Source: Ww85 sp963745765 (GTDB lineage Bacteria; Desulfobacterota; Desulfobulbia; Desulfobulbales; Desulfocapsaceae). Taken from it: 64,000 nucleotides of DNA. Made by a program: the position numbers and the translations under genes. The notes below the pieces were generated by a model. The model made no database searches, was not told where the DNA came from, and saw only the letters and a list, made by a program, of their open reading frames with translations. The DNA lies in contig CAVUYQ010000033.1 in assembly GCA_963745765.1 (NCBI GenBank), positions 62,001-126,000 of the forward strand. Reading direction: 5' to 3'. This document shows, one piece after another, positions 26,752 through 36,874 of this stretch; positions within the stretch are counted from its first letter, which is position 1, and the number at the start of each line of letters is the position of its first letter.

Positions 26752-27801
26752 ATGGCACTTGTACCGATGCGCCAGATCCTCGACGAGGCCGCCAAGGGCG
26801 GTTACGGCGTCGGGGCGTTCAATGTCAACAATATGGAACAGATCCAGGCAATCATGGAGGCTGCCGTTGAAACGCACAGTCCGGTGATCATCCAGGCCAG
26901 CCGGGGAGCTCTGAAGTACAGCAAGCTCATCTATCTGAAAAAGCTGATGGAGGCGGCAGTCGAGGAATGTCCGCAGATCCCGGTAGCACTGCATCTGGAT
27001 CACGGCAACGGTCCCGAGTCATGCCGGATTGCAATCGAGCTGGGATTCACCTCGGTGATGATGGATGGCTCTCTTGATGAAAGCGGGAAAGTACCGAACA
27101 GCTATGAGCAAAATGTTGAGGTGACGCGTCAGGTCGTTGAACTGGCCCATCCGTTCGGCGTCACGGTGGAAGGAGAACTCGGCTGCCTTGGCGGCATCGA
27201 AGATGGCCAGGGCGCAGGGCTCAGCGACTCGGAAATCCAGCAGCACCTGACCGATCCGGTACAGGCTGAGGATTTCGTTGCCCAAACAGGACTGGATGCT
27301 CTGGCTGTGGCAATCGGAACGAGTCATGGAGCATACAAATCAGGAATCAAGGATCCCAAAACGGGCAAAATCATGCCTCCCAAACTGGCGATGGAGCGTA
27401 TCCACCAGATTCATGCGAAAATGCCCAACTGCCACATGGTAATGCACGGTTCAAGTTCGGTGCCGCAGGAACTGATCGAGATGATAAACCGCTATGGCGG
27501 TAAAATGCCGGGTGCATTCGGCATTCCGCTTGCGGAAATTCAGGACGGCATCAAACACGGAGTACGCAAGGTCAACGTTGATACCGACAGCCGGCTGGCG
27601 ATGACAGCGGCGATCCGCAAGGTATTCACCGAGCAGCCGGAAAAGTTCGACCCGCGTGACTATCTCAGGCCCGCGCGTGAAATGATGAAGCAGGTGTATG
27701 TCGCCCGGATGAAAACCTTCGGCCAGGCAGGTCATGCCAGCGATTACCGCCAGATGACGCTGGCTGACATGAAGGAGATCTATGCGGCGCAGCCGGGATG
27801 A
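26752..27801 (+). CDS. fba: Class II fructose-1,6-bisphosphate aldolase
   Basis: 349 residues, full length for the CbbA-type class IIB group. Seen: YGVGAFNVNNMEQIQAIMEA, the zinc-binding VALHLDHGNG, VEGELGCLGG, AIGTSHGAYK and MHGSSSVPQE, then INVDTDSRLA-like VNVDTDSRLAMTAA. It catalyses the reversible cleavage of fructose-1,6-bisphosphate in glycolysis or gluconeogenesis. GGAGGAGAAC lies just before ATG. Monocistronic; a short inverted repeat (ACCGG... CCGGT, about 27822-27860) after the stop may be a terminator. Confidence 0.95.
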   Translation: MALVPMRQILDEAAKGGYGVGAFNVNNMEQIQAIMEAAVETHSPVIIQASRGALKYSKLIYLKKLMEAAVEECPQIPVALHLDHGNGPESCRIAIELGFTSVMMDGSLDESGKVPNSYEQNVEVTRQVVELAHPFGVTVEGELGCLGGIEDGQGAGLSDSEIQQHLTDPVQAEDFVAQTGLDALAVAIGTSHGAYKSGIKDPKTGKIMPPKLAMERIHQIHAKMPNCHMVMHGSSSVPQELIEMINRYGGKMPGAFGIPLAEIQDGIKHGVRKVNVDTDSRLAMTAAIRKVFTEQPEKFDPRDYLRPAREMMKQVYVARMKTFGQAGHASDYRQMTLADMKEIYAAQPG

Positions 27802-27968
27802 AAGCCGGCGGATTTGTTTAGATGAAAAGACCGGTCGTTTCTCCCCGGAAGCGGCCGGTTCTAAAATAGTGTGCAGAGCCCTCAATAATGTGCAGATTTT
27901 TGAGAACGTCGGCTTAACTCTGGTGCTGCAACGGTTATTGCTGCCGTTGCAGCCTTGACAGGTGCTGG

Positions 27969-28865
27969 TCAGTCGACTGCTCGCGAATTGAAAAAATTCC
28001 GGATGATCCCTGCAGCATCCTCGGCAGTTTCAACAAATTGAAAAATATCAAGATCTTTCCGAGAAATTGAGCCTTCTTCGACGAGAAAATCAAAGTTTAT
28101 CAATTTCCTCCAGAACGCCTCTCCAAAAAGGATCACCGGCAGCGGCTTGATTTTTTTTGTCTGAATCAAGGTCAGTGTCTCAAACAGTTCATCCAGGGTT
28201 CCAAAACCTCCGGGAAATGCCACAAGGGCTTGAGCACGCATCAGAAAATGCATTTTGCGGATGGAAAAATAATGAAACTGGAAGCAGAGTTCAGGACTGA
28301 TATACCGGTTTGGCGTCTGTTCGTGCGGCAGGACGATATTGAGTCCCACCGATTTGGCGCCGGCATCATGAGCTCCCCGATTAGCTGCCTCCATGATACC
28401 GGGTCCCCCACCGGTTACTACCACCAGGTTACAACCCGACTGGACATGACAGATATCGGAGATCAGGGTGCCGAGTTTTCTAGCTTCATTGTAATAATGA
28501 CTTTTGGCGAGAATCCTCTCGGCTATGCTAATCTGCTGTTGTGCATTCGGGTTTCCGGGTGCTTCAGCGGCGTCCTGTTCCGCCTGCTGAAGCCGTCTCA
28601 ACGCTTCTTTTTCTTCAGGAATCCTGCTCCCGCCAAAGACGACGACAGTTGCTTCGACTCCGTGTTCCTGTTGGAGGAGTTCAGGTTTAAGCAATTCGAG
28701 CTGAAGTCGCACCGGACGGAGTTCTTCCCTGGTCAGAAAGTCAGTATCCGCGTACGAAAGGCGGTAGCTTGCTGATGCTGTCTGCGGAGTATCATCGCCT
28801 CTGCTGGCTTCGGTAATACCCTCAGCGGATGTCGGATAGCAGTGCAGTTGTGATCGAGGGGGCAT
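27969..28865 (-). CDS. LOG family protein (TIGR00730-like nucleotide hydrolase fold)
   Basis: 298 residues. The nucleotide-binding signatures of the LOG family are present: VVTGGGPGIMEAANRGA and the catalytic FPGGFGTLDELFE. An N-terminal extension of about 90 residues (Gln/Glu rich) precedes the Rossmann core, longer than the plant-type LOG enzymes. LOG enzymes release nucleobases from nucleoside 5'-monophosphates; larger bacterial members may act in purine or pyrimidine salvage. It is divergent from the CNNM-type gene. Confidence 0.85.
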   Translation of the reverse strand: MPPRSQLHCYPTSAEGITEASRGDDTPQTASASYRLSYADTDFLTREELRPVRLQLELLKPELLQQEHGVEATVVVFGGSRIPEEKEALRRLQQAEQDAAEAPGNPNAQQQISIAERILAKSHYYNEARKLGTLISDICHVQSGCNLVVVTGGGPGIMEAANRGAHDAGAKSVGLNIVLPHEQTPNRYISPELCFQFHYFSIRKMHFLMRAQALVAFPGGFGTLDELFETLTLIQTKKIKPLPVILFGEAFWRKLINFDFLVEEGSISRKDLDIFQFVETAEDAAGIIRNFFNSRAVD

Positions 28866-29301
28866 TGCAAATCTCCTTGGAGAAATATTTTTCTTGTAAA
28901 GAGAGCAATCAGCCGGCGTCAGCCGTCGTTGCCTGCTTCAACGGAAGTTATTATTTCGATCCAAACGGCAGTATAACTGCTGCTCGAAGTACAATTTTAC
29001 TAATGAATGGCAAAGTTATCATTGACTTGTTACGTTAGGCAAAGCATCTGGCTGTTTAAACAGTAACTTATAATAGTGCAGTGTCAGCCTTGAGTTCCTG
29101 ATGACGATCTGTCGAACATTTATTGAACGAGGGATCTATGTCACATTAATCAGGTAGCTGAGGTTTCCAGTTGATTCCGGATTGTTTTGTGACTTCCCGG
29201 TCCATTGTTATACTGCTCATCGTCTTACCCGGCCCGTGAAAAAAAAGATATTTTGATTTTTTCGATAGAATTTAGTTTCATTGGGCAAAAAGGAGACAGA
29301 G
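28866..29301. other. Divergent intergenic region
   Basis: Between the LOG gene (minus) and the interrupted CNNM-type gene (plus). TCTCCTTGGAGA, a perfect 12-base palindrome, sits just upstream of the LOG start at about 28871-28882. No gene is supported in this stretch. Confidence 0.35.
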
Positions 29302-29547
29302 ATGGATTATTCTATTTTAATTAAGCTACTTGGGATCTTCCTGCTCATCATTGGCAATGCCTTCTTCGTGGGTTCGGAAATTGCGCTCACCTCAGCACGG
29401 CGCAGTCGCATTCAACACCTGGCCGAACACGGCGATACCTCGGCAAAGATCGTGAAATTGCTCCACGCGGAGCCGGAGCGTTTCTATACGGTGACCCAGA
29501 TAGGTATCACCCTGATGTCGCTTGCCCTGGGAGCCATCGGCAGTTGT
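29302..29547 (+). pseudogene. CNNM/HlyC-CorC family protein, N-terminal part (IS-interrupted)
   Basis: Contains the first half of a DUF21 membrane domain: LLIIGNAFFVGSEIALTSAR, then FYTVTQIGITLMSLALGAIG, after which the family sequence stops at the mobile-element junction. ATG 29302 is preferred because AAGGAGAC lies before it. The C-terminal CBS/CorC part resumes at about 30694. About 110 residues of DUF21 expected between the two parts are missing, so the insertion came with a deletion. The intact family acts in ion (Mg/Co) transport or tolerance. Confidence 0.85.
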
Positions 29548-30690
29548 TGATTTCCATTCACCATGAAACTCGTCACGTTCAAGTTGTATTGCTTTAAGCT
29601 CTTTATCCGTTACCTTTATCCCTTTTGGGTAATGTGCCGATCTAGCTGAGCCGCCTTTCAAACCTTTTCTGGTTGTGGTTGCAGCATCAAATTAACAATC
29701 GTCTCATGGCTGACAAGTGGCTTTCCACGCCAGTTCATGCTAATAAACGAAATAATCTGTGCTCAATTTTATTCCACTTGCTCGTTCCGGAGGAAAATGA
29801 CTGACATGTATGGGATATCAGTTCATGGCCAACTGCTGTAATTCAATTTCCATAAGCGTACTCTCGAACCATTACTTCCTCCACCATCTGCCGTGATCAC
29901 TAATCTTGAGCTTCAGGATAAAGATCGCTTCCATGCAACCACCACCGTCGATGTGGAGACAGCAAACTTGCGTGTCATGATCTGTCCGACGCTAACCCAG
30001 GCTGAGTTATCGGCCATATCGTAACACCATAAGGGTTAGCTCTTCCTAGTTGTCGACAAAGTCATAAACCTTGACTGCTCCGGCCCCTGGCCGTAACTCC
30101 CGCCGTTGTACGTCCAACTAACTTCTCTGGTATACAGAAATACGGCGTCCATCACACATGCCCTTGTCGTGCATAAAAACTCAAACTGTGCATACGACAG
30201 GATGACGGATCCTCCAGGGTTGGTGCCGCAGGCGTAGCCATTCTCAGTAAGTGCCAACTGAAGTATGGCTGACAAGGAACCCTGCGAGCGCAACCAGATC
30301 CAAGCCCAAACTACACGTCCAGCGCAAGGAGATCCGGATCCCCCAGAGGGTGGGCCAACCAGGTCCAGGCATCTGCAGTTGCATAACAGATGCCCCTGCC
30401 ACCACCAACCTTGCGTACGTGTGGATACGATGGAGTAAGCCTCCCTGCTTATAGTCTTTAGGCCTGTTATAGAGTTTCGTGCAACTTTAGTAGCTTTGAC
30501 AAGTGTTATCCCACCATGCCCAAGCACCTTGGCCTCGTTCGCAGCAAATAAACGCCTTAGCTCTCGTCTAAGCCCACAAGATTATATAACGTGCCGAACG
30601 CCCCTGCACAAATAAACACAAATGGAGAAAATGGCCAGAAAATTAGTACGATTACCACCCTGCTCGATCCATTTATAGATTTTGTTGTTC
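29548..30690 (-). mobile_element. Decayed ISAzo13-family transposase element
   Basis: About 1.14 kb with no long open frame, but translated minus-strand pieces in shifting frames follow an ISAzo13-family transposase in order. N terminus near 30560-30480: ELRRLFAANEAKVLGHGGIT. Then KVYDFVD near 30060, YGVYDMADNSAWVSVG near 30020, VITADGGGSNGSRVRLWKL near 29890, GTSKWNKIEHRLF near 29780, and PKGIKVTDKE with DEFHGEW at the end (about 29560-29630). Many frameshifts make it non-functional. It lies inside the CNNM-type gene. Confidence 0.8.
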
Positions 30691-31491
30691 ATTGCCAGTG
30701 AATTCGAGGGTATTCTGGAACCGGAGGAAACGGCTATGATCAACGCTGTTTTTGATCTTGATGAACATACCGCCAGTGAAATCATGATTCCCCGCACAAA
30801 AATAGTCAGCCTGCAAAAGGACATGGCGATAAATGAATTTCTTGAGCTTTTTCAGCATGAAAGGCATCATCGCTATCCGGTATATGATATGCAGATCGAC
30901 AATATTGTTGGCGTGCTTTCTATTAAAGAAGTATTAAAAAAGGTTGGCACTATGGAGATGGCCCGGAGCATTGAAGTTCCAATCAGTTCAATAATGCTAC
31001 CACCTTATGTGGTTCCTGAAACAAAGTCTCTCCGATCCCTGCTCGCAGATTTCAAAAGCCACCGGCAGCAAATGGCAATCGTTATCGATGAGTTTGGCGG
31101 TACCGCCGGTATCGTTACACTGGAAGACATCCTTGAGGAGGTGGTGGGTGACTATGAAGATGAATTCTCAACTGCTCCCAAGCTCATAAAGACAAATGAC
31201 AAAGAAGAAAAATTTGTCGTTGATCCGAGCATTTATCTGGAAGATCTCGAGAGGGCAATCAAAGTTTCATTCCCATCCGGAGATTATAAAACACTGGCAG
31301 GGCTCATCTATAAGGTGCTTGCTCGAGTACCGGAAATCGGTGAAATTGTAGAAATTTCCGGATGCAGGATCACCGTGGAATCGATGGAACAGCACCATAT
31401 TCTCCAGGTTGTGCTGGAGCGAATTATTGTTGAGGAGCCGACGCTGCCCGCTGAACCAGATGGGGAAGATGAAACCTCCCAAAACAATTAA
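30691..31491 (+). pseudogene. CNNM/HlyC-CorC family protein, C-terminal part
   Basis: Starts at ASEFEGILEPEE and holds a complete CBS pair (EIMIPRTKIVSLQKDM, RYPVYDMQIDNIVG, QQMAIVIDEFGGTAGIVTLE) and a CorC_HlyC domain (YKTLAGLIYKVLARVPEIGE) before an acidic tail. It lacks the membrane domain, which is cut by the ISAzo13 remnant. A product could start at an in-frame codon near 30682, giving soluble CBS/CorC domains, but this is speculative. Confidence 0.85.
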
Positions 31492-31617
31492 TGGGCCGGA
31501 TAAGACGCCTTTCCCCAGCGCGGTCGAATTGACAGTGTTTGCCCTGGTTTTTTTTAACGCGACATAGTTGATGCGAAATGACAAATTATCAATCCGAACA
31601 CCTGATAGGCACAAGCA

Positions 31618-33038
31618 ATGCAGCAAAGCACCGGCAGTGATTCCGCTCTTGAGCGCTCGGCCCTGATTGTCGCGACCATGACCTCGTTCATGGGTCCGTT
31701 CATGATTTCTTCGGTAAATGTGGCCTTACCGGCTATCCAGGCCGATCTTCAGATGGATGCCGTCCAGCTCAGCTGGATTTCCACGGCCTATCTGCTGGCC
31801 GTTGCGGTAGGCCTTGTTCCGGCAGGAAAAGTTGCCGACATTCACGGTCGGAAAAAAGTCTTTGCCACCGGCCTGGGAATTTACACCCTTGGTTCAGCCC
31901 TGGCCGTATTGGCAGACTCCGCCACGGTGCTGATCGTACTGCGCGTGTTTCAGGGCCTGGGGGCTGCGCTGTTTGTGACGACCGGCATGGCAATCATCAC
32001 CTCCATATTTCCGCCGAATAAACGCGGCAGGGTTATCGGCATTTATGTTGCCGCTGTCTATATCGGTCTTTCTGTCGGTCCTTTTGCCGGAGGTCTGCTT
32101 ACCGACTATTTCGGCTGGCGCAGTATCTTTCTGATCATGCTGCCGCTGGGACTGTTCTCTCTTTGGCTGACGCTTCATTATCTGAAAGGGGAATGGCGGG
32201 GGGAACCGGGCCAGCGGCTTGATGTCGCCGGTTGTCTGCTGTATGCTTTGGCTGTCGTCAGTCATGGTCTATGGCGCCACACGGCTGCCGTCAACCCTTG
32301 GTATCGTTCTGCTTTGTTCCGGCTGCCTTCTGTTTTTCATCTTCATCCGTCACCAGTTGTCTGCCCGGTTTCCCGTCTTTGATATGCGTTTGTTTGCCGG
32401 CAATAAGACCTTCGCCTATTCAAGTCTGGCTGCCTTGCTTAACTATTCGGCAACCTTTGCGGTAACCTTCCTGATGAGTCTGTATCTTCAGTATCTGAAA
32501 GGAATGTCGCCAGAGACGGCGGGAAGCATATTGATGGCACAACCGGTAATGATGGCGTTGCTGTCACCGCTTGCCGGCAGGCTCTCCGATCGTATTGAAC
32601 CGCGGTTGCTGGCAACCGCAGGAATGGTCATCACCGTGGTCGGTGTTTCACTTTTTTCGATGCTGCAGGCTGACACCAATACCTCTCTGATTGTTGCCAA
32701 CCTGGTTCTGCTCGGTACCGGTTTTGCGCTGTTCAGTTCTCCGAACATGAATGCCATCATGGGTGCTGTGGAAAAACGATATTACGGTCTGGCATCTGGA
32801 ACGGTGGCAACCATGCGCCTGTTCGGCCAGATGTTAAGCATGGCTGTTGCAACCGTTGTTCTTTCTCTCGTCATCGGCCGCCAGGCTATTACCCCGGAAA
32901 ACTATGACCTGTTCATTCGCAGCATCCATACGGTCTTTCATGATATCAGCCGTTCTTTGTCTGTCGGGGATCTATTTTTCCTGGTCCCGCGGGACTCTGC
33001 TTCAGTCGGGATTGCCGGGAAGCGGCAAAGGCCGGTGA
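31618..33038 (+). CDS. MFS multidrug-type transporter (EmrB/QacA-like), two frameshifts
   Basis: Read together, the parts give a 14-helix-type major facilitator. Seen: MISSVNVALPAIQADLQMDA, the motif A-like GKVADIHGRKKVF, motif C-like GLSVGPFAGGLLTDYFGWR, and the second half with LAGRLSDRIEPRLLATAG. The frame changes near 32270 (the first frame ends at 32382) and again near 32945, after which the natural ending is SGIYFSWSRGTLL with TGA at 33036-33038. The protein stays well conserved across breaks. Expected role: proton-driven export of drugs or metabolites. Confidence 0.8.
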
Positions 33039-33050
33039 GACTGGCAATAG

Positions 33051-33749
33051 TTACCGGCTGCGACGTTTTTTTGCATCCTTCTTCTTGCGGGGGCGGTGCG
33101 GCTCGCCGCCTCCGGCGGGCAGGTTGTGCTTGTCTTCGCTGGCGACCCAGATAAAAATGGATGGTGATTTGCTCCCTTTGTACAGGGGCGCCCGGTAACG
33201 ACGAACATGAAAATTGCAGCTCATCAGGAGTTGTTCAAATTCCTTGCTCGGCGCGGCCGACCATACTGCCAGACACCCTCCCTGGTTCAGTGCGCGGCGG
33301 CAGGCCAGTATCCCTTCGTAAGCGTAGAGACGGTTATTGCCGGTATCGGTCATTGCCTGGGGGCCATTATCTATGTCAAGCAGGATTGCATCAAAGGTGT
33401 TTTTGGCAGAAGAAATGATAGCAATAACATTTTCGGTCTTAAGATCAACCCGTCTGTCCGTTAATGGGTGATTGTTGAGTACCCCGAGGAACTGGCGATT
33501 CCACTCGACGAGAAAATCCAGTAATTCTGCGACGGTCACCCGGGCATCTGCACCGAGCATATCAAGGGTTTGGCGCAGGGTGTAGCCCATGCCAAGACCA
33601 CCGATGAGTATACGGACCGCTTTTTTACCGGTGAGATGTGCACATCCCAGCCGGGCCAGCTCCATCTCTGACTCATGGTGGCGACTGAGCATCAAGTCTT
33701 TGCCGTTTATTTTTATTATAAAATCAATATCATGTTGGTAAAGTTCCAT
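33051..33749 (-). CDS. Spermidine synthase-like SAM-binding protein
   Basis: 232 residues from ATG 33749 (MELYQHDIDF), where family members usually begin; the frame is open up to GTG 33866. SAM/dcSAM-binding glycine motif ILIGGLGMGYTLRQTLDML is followed by VTVAELLDFLVEWNRQFLG and the acidic DAILLDIDNGPQAMT. The group resembles polyamine aminopropyltransferases but lacks clear proof of polyamine substrate. The C terminus is Lys/Arg rich (PRKKKDAKKRRSR). It converges with the MFS gene, 12 bases apart. Confidence 0.75.
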   Translation of the reverse strand: MELYQHDIDFIIKINGKDLMLSRHHESEMELARLGCAHLTGKKAVRILIGGLGMGYTLRQTLDMLGADARVTVAELLDFLVEWNRQFLGVLNNHPLTDRRVDLKTENVIAIISSAKNTFDAILLDIDNGPQAMTDTGNNRLYAYEGILACRRALNQGGCLAVWSAAPSKEFEQLLMSCNFHVRRYRAPLYKGSKSPSIFIWVASEDKHNLPAGGGEPHRPRKKKDAKKRRSR

Positions 33750-34052
33750 GTTGCCCCCATCGGGGGTCCGGGCGCTGGCCTGTTTAATACTTGGTTTCAT
33801 ACTGGTATCCAGGTGATGCGCTGTGGATGCATGTTTGGTCGAAGGTGGAGGTTTCGGTGATTTCACCAGTATACGCTATTTTTCCTTTGCTCAGGCAAAT
33901 AATGATAACATCGTTATTGTTTATGAAAATCGGGAACGCGAGACGAGCCGCCTGCCTTTTCAATGCGGCCGGTAATTGACTGATATCCTTCATCTGAAGA
34001 ATGGTCGGGGGATTAATTTATTTAGATCTTAACAGGTGAGAATGTAAAGAAG

Positions 34053-34583
34053 ATGAATAACAACGATATTCTGCGTCGACTGCGCTATACCTTTAATTTT
34101 GACGATACGAAGATGATTACCATGTTTCGTTCAACCGGTTATCGGGTGACACGGGCGCAGATCAGTGACTGGTTAAAAAAGGAAGATGATCCCGCCTTTA
34201 AAAAATGCAGTGATACGCAGATGGCACTTTTCCTGAACGGACTGATCAATGAGAAACGGGGAATAAAAGAAGGTGAACAGCCTGCCCCGGAGAAGAACCT
34301 GAGCAACAATATTATTTTCAGAAAGATTAAAATTGCCCTGAATCTAAAAGATGAAGATGTGCTGGAAATCATAAAACGCGCCAAGATGAATGTGAGTAAG
34401 CATGAAGTAAGTGCTTTTTTCCGTAAGCCGGGACATAAACACTATCGTAATTGTGGGGACCAGATGCTGCGCACTTTTCTCATGGGACTGCAGCTCACCT
34501 ATCGTCCAGAGAAATTACCGGGCAGGGGCGAGACGTCAAACGGTACTGCTTCCTCTCCACATCCAGGGAGTTACAAAAGATGA
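34053..34583 (+). CDS. DUF1456 (YehS-like) protein
   Basis: 176 residues with two tandem copies of the DUF1456 helical repeat: NNDILRRLRYTFNFDD in the first and NNIIFRKIKIALNLKDED in the second, each followed by helices ending KKCSDTQMALFLNGLI and YRNCGDQMLRTFLMGL. YehS-family proteins are conserved in bacteria with no known function. Its stop overlaps the next start by ATGA, so it forms an operon with the DUF924 gene. Confidence 0.9.
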   Translation: MNNNDILRRLRYTFNFDDTKMITMFRSTGYRVTRAQISDWLKKEDDPAFKKCSDTQMALFLNGLINEKRGIKEGEQPAPEKNLSNNIIFRKIKIALNLKDEDVLEIIKRAKMNVSKHEVSAFFRKPGHKHYRNCGDQMLRTFLMGLQLTYRPEKLPGRGETSNGTASSPHPGSYKR

Positions 34584-35118
34584 CGTCTCAGGCGGTCCTG
34601 CAGTTCTGGTTTGAAGAAAGCACTCCTTCGCAATGGTTTTCCAAGAGCGATGCCTTTGACCGGATGATTGTCGAGCGCTTTTCCGATATACATGCACGGG
34701 CGGCCCGCTGTGAACTCTATGAATGGAGAGAGCAGGCCCGGGGGAGGCTGGCGGAGATTATCGTGCTTGATCAGTTTTCACGAAATATGTTCAGGGGCTC
34801 GCCGCTGTCCTTCGCGCAGGATGCATTAGCACTGGCGCTGGCCCAGGAAGCCGTTTCGATCGGTGCCGATAAACAGCTGACGACGGTTGAAAGAGGCTTC
34901 ATCTACCTGCCTTTCATGCATAGTGAATCGATACTGATTCACGAGACGGCAGAGGGCTGTATCGTAGACACGGGAACGCATCCAGCCTCGAATGGGAATT
35001 AAAACACAAGCGTATTATTGAACGATTCGGCCGTTACCCCCACAGAAATGAGATCCTTGGCAGGAAATCCACCAGCGAGGAGATCAGCTTTCTCAAGCAG
35101 CCCGGTTCAACCTTCTAG
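34580..35118 (+). CDS. DUF924 family protein, one frameshift
   Basis: Family features: VLQFWFEESTPSQWFSKSDA at the start, IIVLDQFSRNMFRG, and FIYLPFMHSES. The frame is lost near 34965-34985, after which the natural ending (WELKHKRIIERFGRYPHRNE then ILGRKSTSEEISFL) reads in another frame to TAG 35116-35118. The restored length, about 179 residues, is typical. DUF924 is a helical, TPR-like fold of unknown role. The stop codon lies in a TAGGAGCCTGTCGGAGA repeat. Confidence 0.8.
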
Positions 35119-35266
35119 GAGCCTGTCGGAGAAAGCCCTTGTCCACCGCCTGTGCATTATTGCAAGAAAATTGTTACTCGCAATATCAGTTATATGGCTG
35201 TGCTTAATTTCCTGAAAGAGCCTTGATCTGAGAAAAAATTGCAAATCTCCGACGGTCTCTCTAAGG
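35115..35266. repeat. MITE-like inverted-repeat unit (TAGGAGCCTGTCGGAGA)
   Basis: CTAGGAGCCTGTCGGAGA at 35115-35132 faces the inverted end GAGAAAAAATTGCAAATCTCCGACGG...CTAAGG (35230-35266). The unit is about 150 bp with no coding capacity. Related copies lie at 10675-10687 and 37531-37565, also at gene ends. Confidence 0.6.
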
Positions 35267-35278
35267 GCAGGACGGGAT

Positions 35279-35458
35279 TCAGTTTATATCGGTGAGTTCG
35301 AATTCCCCGGCGAGAAAGACCAGCCAGTCTTCTCTGCTGGAATCATCCCCATGGAGTTCCATGAACCTGTTGATCAGGACGCGCTGATCATAGGTGTCGA
35401 CGTACTGCCACTTGCCCTGGATTGTCCGGATGGTATCACCGTGTATCTGCTTCATCAT
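35279..35458 (-). CDS. Possible 59-residue hypothetical protein
   Basis: A minus-strand frame starting MMKQIHGDTIRTIQGKWQYV and ending LVFLAGEFELTDIN. It is acidic at the C terminus, with a plausible compact fold and codon use like neighbouring genes. No clear Shine-Dalgarno is visible and no family recognised. It sits alone between repeats and the second marC-like gene. Confidence 0.4.
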   Translation of the reverse strand: MMKQIHGDTIRTIQGKWQYVDTYDQRVLINRFMELHGDDSSREDWLVFLAGEFELTDIN

Positions 35459-35887
35459 TTATTGTTGGTTGTGTTACGGAACGGCTTGTTCATGATTTCA
35501 ATGAGGCCGGACTGATTCGCCGGAAACTCCGGTCAGCACCATTCCCCTGAGATTGCCTGCATGGTCTGGAACCGGTTGAAGAGGCATTTCTGTGCGAAGG
35601 CGCTGCAATAGTTCACGACCTGTCTATCCTATCGTATACCTGTAGTCATCTTTAACCCTCCGTGCAAGTTCGAAAGTGGAATATTGCTCGATTTTCCTCC
35701 ATTTATTTGCTGCTTTTCCTTTTTTATATTCTGTTACTCTCCGTCGAGTCCGGTTTTTCCTCAGGTGCCTGAAATCTGGCAGTTTCTGCCAGAAAAGAAA
35801 AAAGAGGGGAGAGGTGAGGAGAACAGGAACAATGAGGATCGTTCAGCTGCTTCCAGATGATACTAACCACGGTCTTTTCTCACCGGA
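35459..35887. other. Intergenic region, about 430 bp
   Basis: No supported gene. A plus-strand frame starting at 35676 overlaps the MarC gene end and has no family features. The region precedes the convergent 3' end of the marC-like gene. Confidence 0.35.
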
Positions 35888-36490
35888 TCACCCGGCCAGC
35901 GTCCTTATACCGTCCGCGATAAACTGGATGGCAAGGGATGCGAGCAGGACTCCCAGCAAACGTTTCAATACATTGTTGATGGTCTTTCCGATGATCCTGG
36001 CCAATGTTTTGGCAAAGAGGAAGCTGAGCAGGGTAATCAGGTAGATGCCGATGATAGCTAAAACCAGCGGAAGATAGCTTGAGTTGTTCTCAGCTGCCTT
36101 TGAAAAGAGCAGAACCGTCAATGTCAGGCAGCCCGGCCCGGCAATCAGCGGGATGGAAAGGGGATAGACCGATATATCATCCTGTTCACTGAGATGCGAA
36201 CCGTTACCCGGCTTGTCCGGTTTAGTGATCATGCCGAATGCGGCATAAAAAATAAGCAGGCCGCCGGCAATCCTGAATGATGCCATCTGTATGCCAAGAC
36301 TTTGCAGCAAGCCGCTCCCCCAGAAGCCGAAGACAAGAACCAGCGTCGCGGACAGGCAGACGGAGCGAATTGCCATTGTCCGGCAGTATGTCCGGTCTTT
36401 TCCGTCTGTCAGAGCGTTAAAGATAATTGATGCCCCGATCGGGTCGACGATAACAAAGTAGGCCAGCGCTGCGTTCAGGACCGTATCCAT
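35888..36490 (-). CDS. MarC family integral membrane protein (second copy)
   Basis: 200 residues, six membrane segments. Signatures: FVIVDPIGASIIFNAL near the N terminus and ISVYPLSIPLIAGPGCLTLT in the middle, separated by a charged loop (TKPDKPGNGSHLSEQDD), and a C-terminal LLASLAIQFIADGI. It is clearly divergent from the MarC protein at 13002. Transport role unproven. Confidence 0.85.
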   Translation of the reverse strand: MDTVLNAALAYFVIVDPIGASIIFNALTDGKDRTYCRTMAIRSVCLSATLVLVFGFWGSGLLQSLGIQMASFRIAGGLLIFYAAFGMITKPDKPGNGSHLSEQDDISVYPLSIPLIAGPGCLTLTVLLFSKAAENNSSYLPLVLAIIGIYLITLLSFLFAKTLARIIGKTINNVLKRLLGVLLASLAIQFIADGIRTLAG

Positions 36491-36874
36491 AATTTTCTTA
36501 CCTGTGCGTTCCGGTGATACCGGTCAGTGAGTGAAAAAGGGGAGAACCGGATTCTCCTACCCGGTTCTGTTCTTAACTGTTTATTAATTCAGCTCTGTTT
36601 TGGCAAGTATCTATCGGGATACCGCTCGATAATCAATGCTGCAGAATAAAAAAGTAATTCGCCGGATTTCATGATGCGGGCAAGCAGGCATGGGGGCTGA
36701 AATTCCTATTGTTGTTCGGGGGGCAGCAGTGCTCGGAACGCTTGACATTGTTTAATAAATAATTAAATGATTAAATATGCTTGGTTGTTAATCAGGTGGC
36801 AGGCTGCTTTTAATCGAAACGGTAATAAATGAACACTGTCGTCAGCCGGCGAAAAAAATCAGGAGGATATTATT
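36491..36874. other. Divergent intergenic region, 384 bp
   Basis: Holds the hairpin at 36543-36568 in the leader of the marC-like gene and an AT-rich stretch (about 36745-36790) that may carry the promoter of the DUF1104-like gene. No gene seen. Confidence 0.35.
36543..36568 (-). terminator. Hairpin in the marC leader, possible attenuator
   Basis: AGAACCGG (36543-36550) pairs with CCGGTTCT (36561-36568). On the minus strand the stem is followed by CCCCTTTTT, the form of an intrinsic terminator, about 50 bases before the marC-like start. It could attenuate that gene or end another transcript. Confidence 0.45.

Noticed and set aside
30036..30527. 163-residue minus-strand frame in the interrupted CNNM region
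   Set aside because: It begins with a real ISAzo13 transposase N terminus but then leaves the frame; the rest is out-of-frame reading of the same decayed transposase.
35676..36044. 122-residue plus-strand frame
   Set aside because: Its second half is antisense to the marC-like gene and the first half lacks features.
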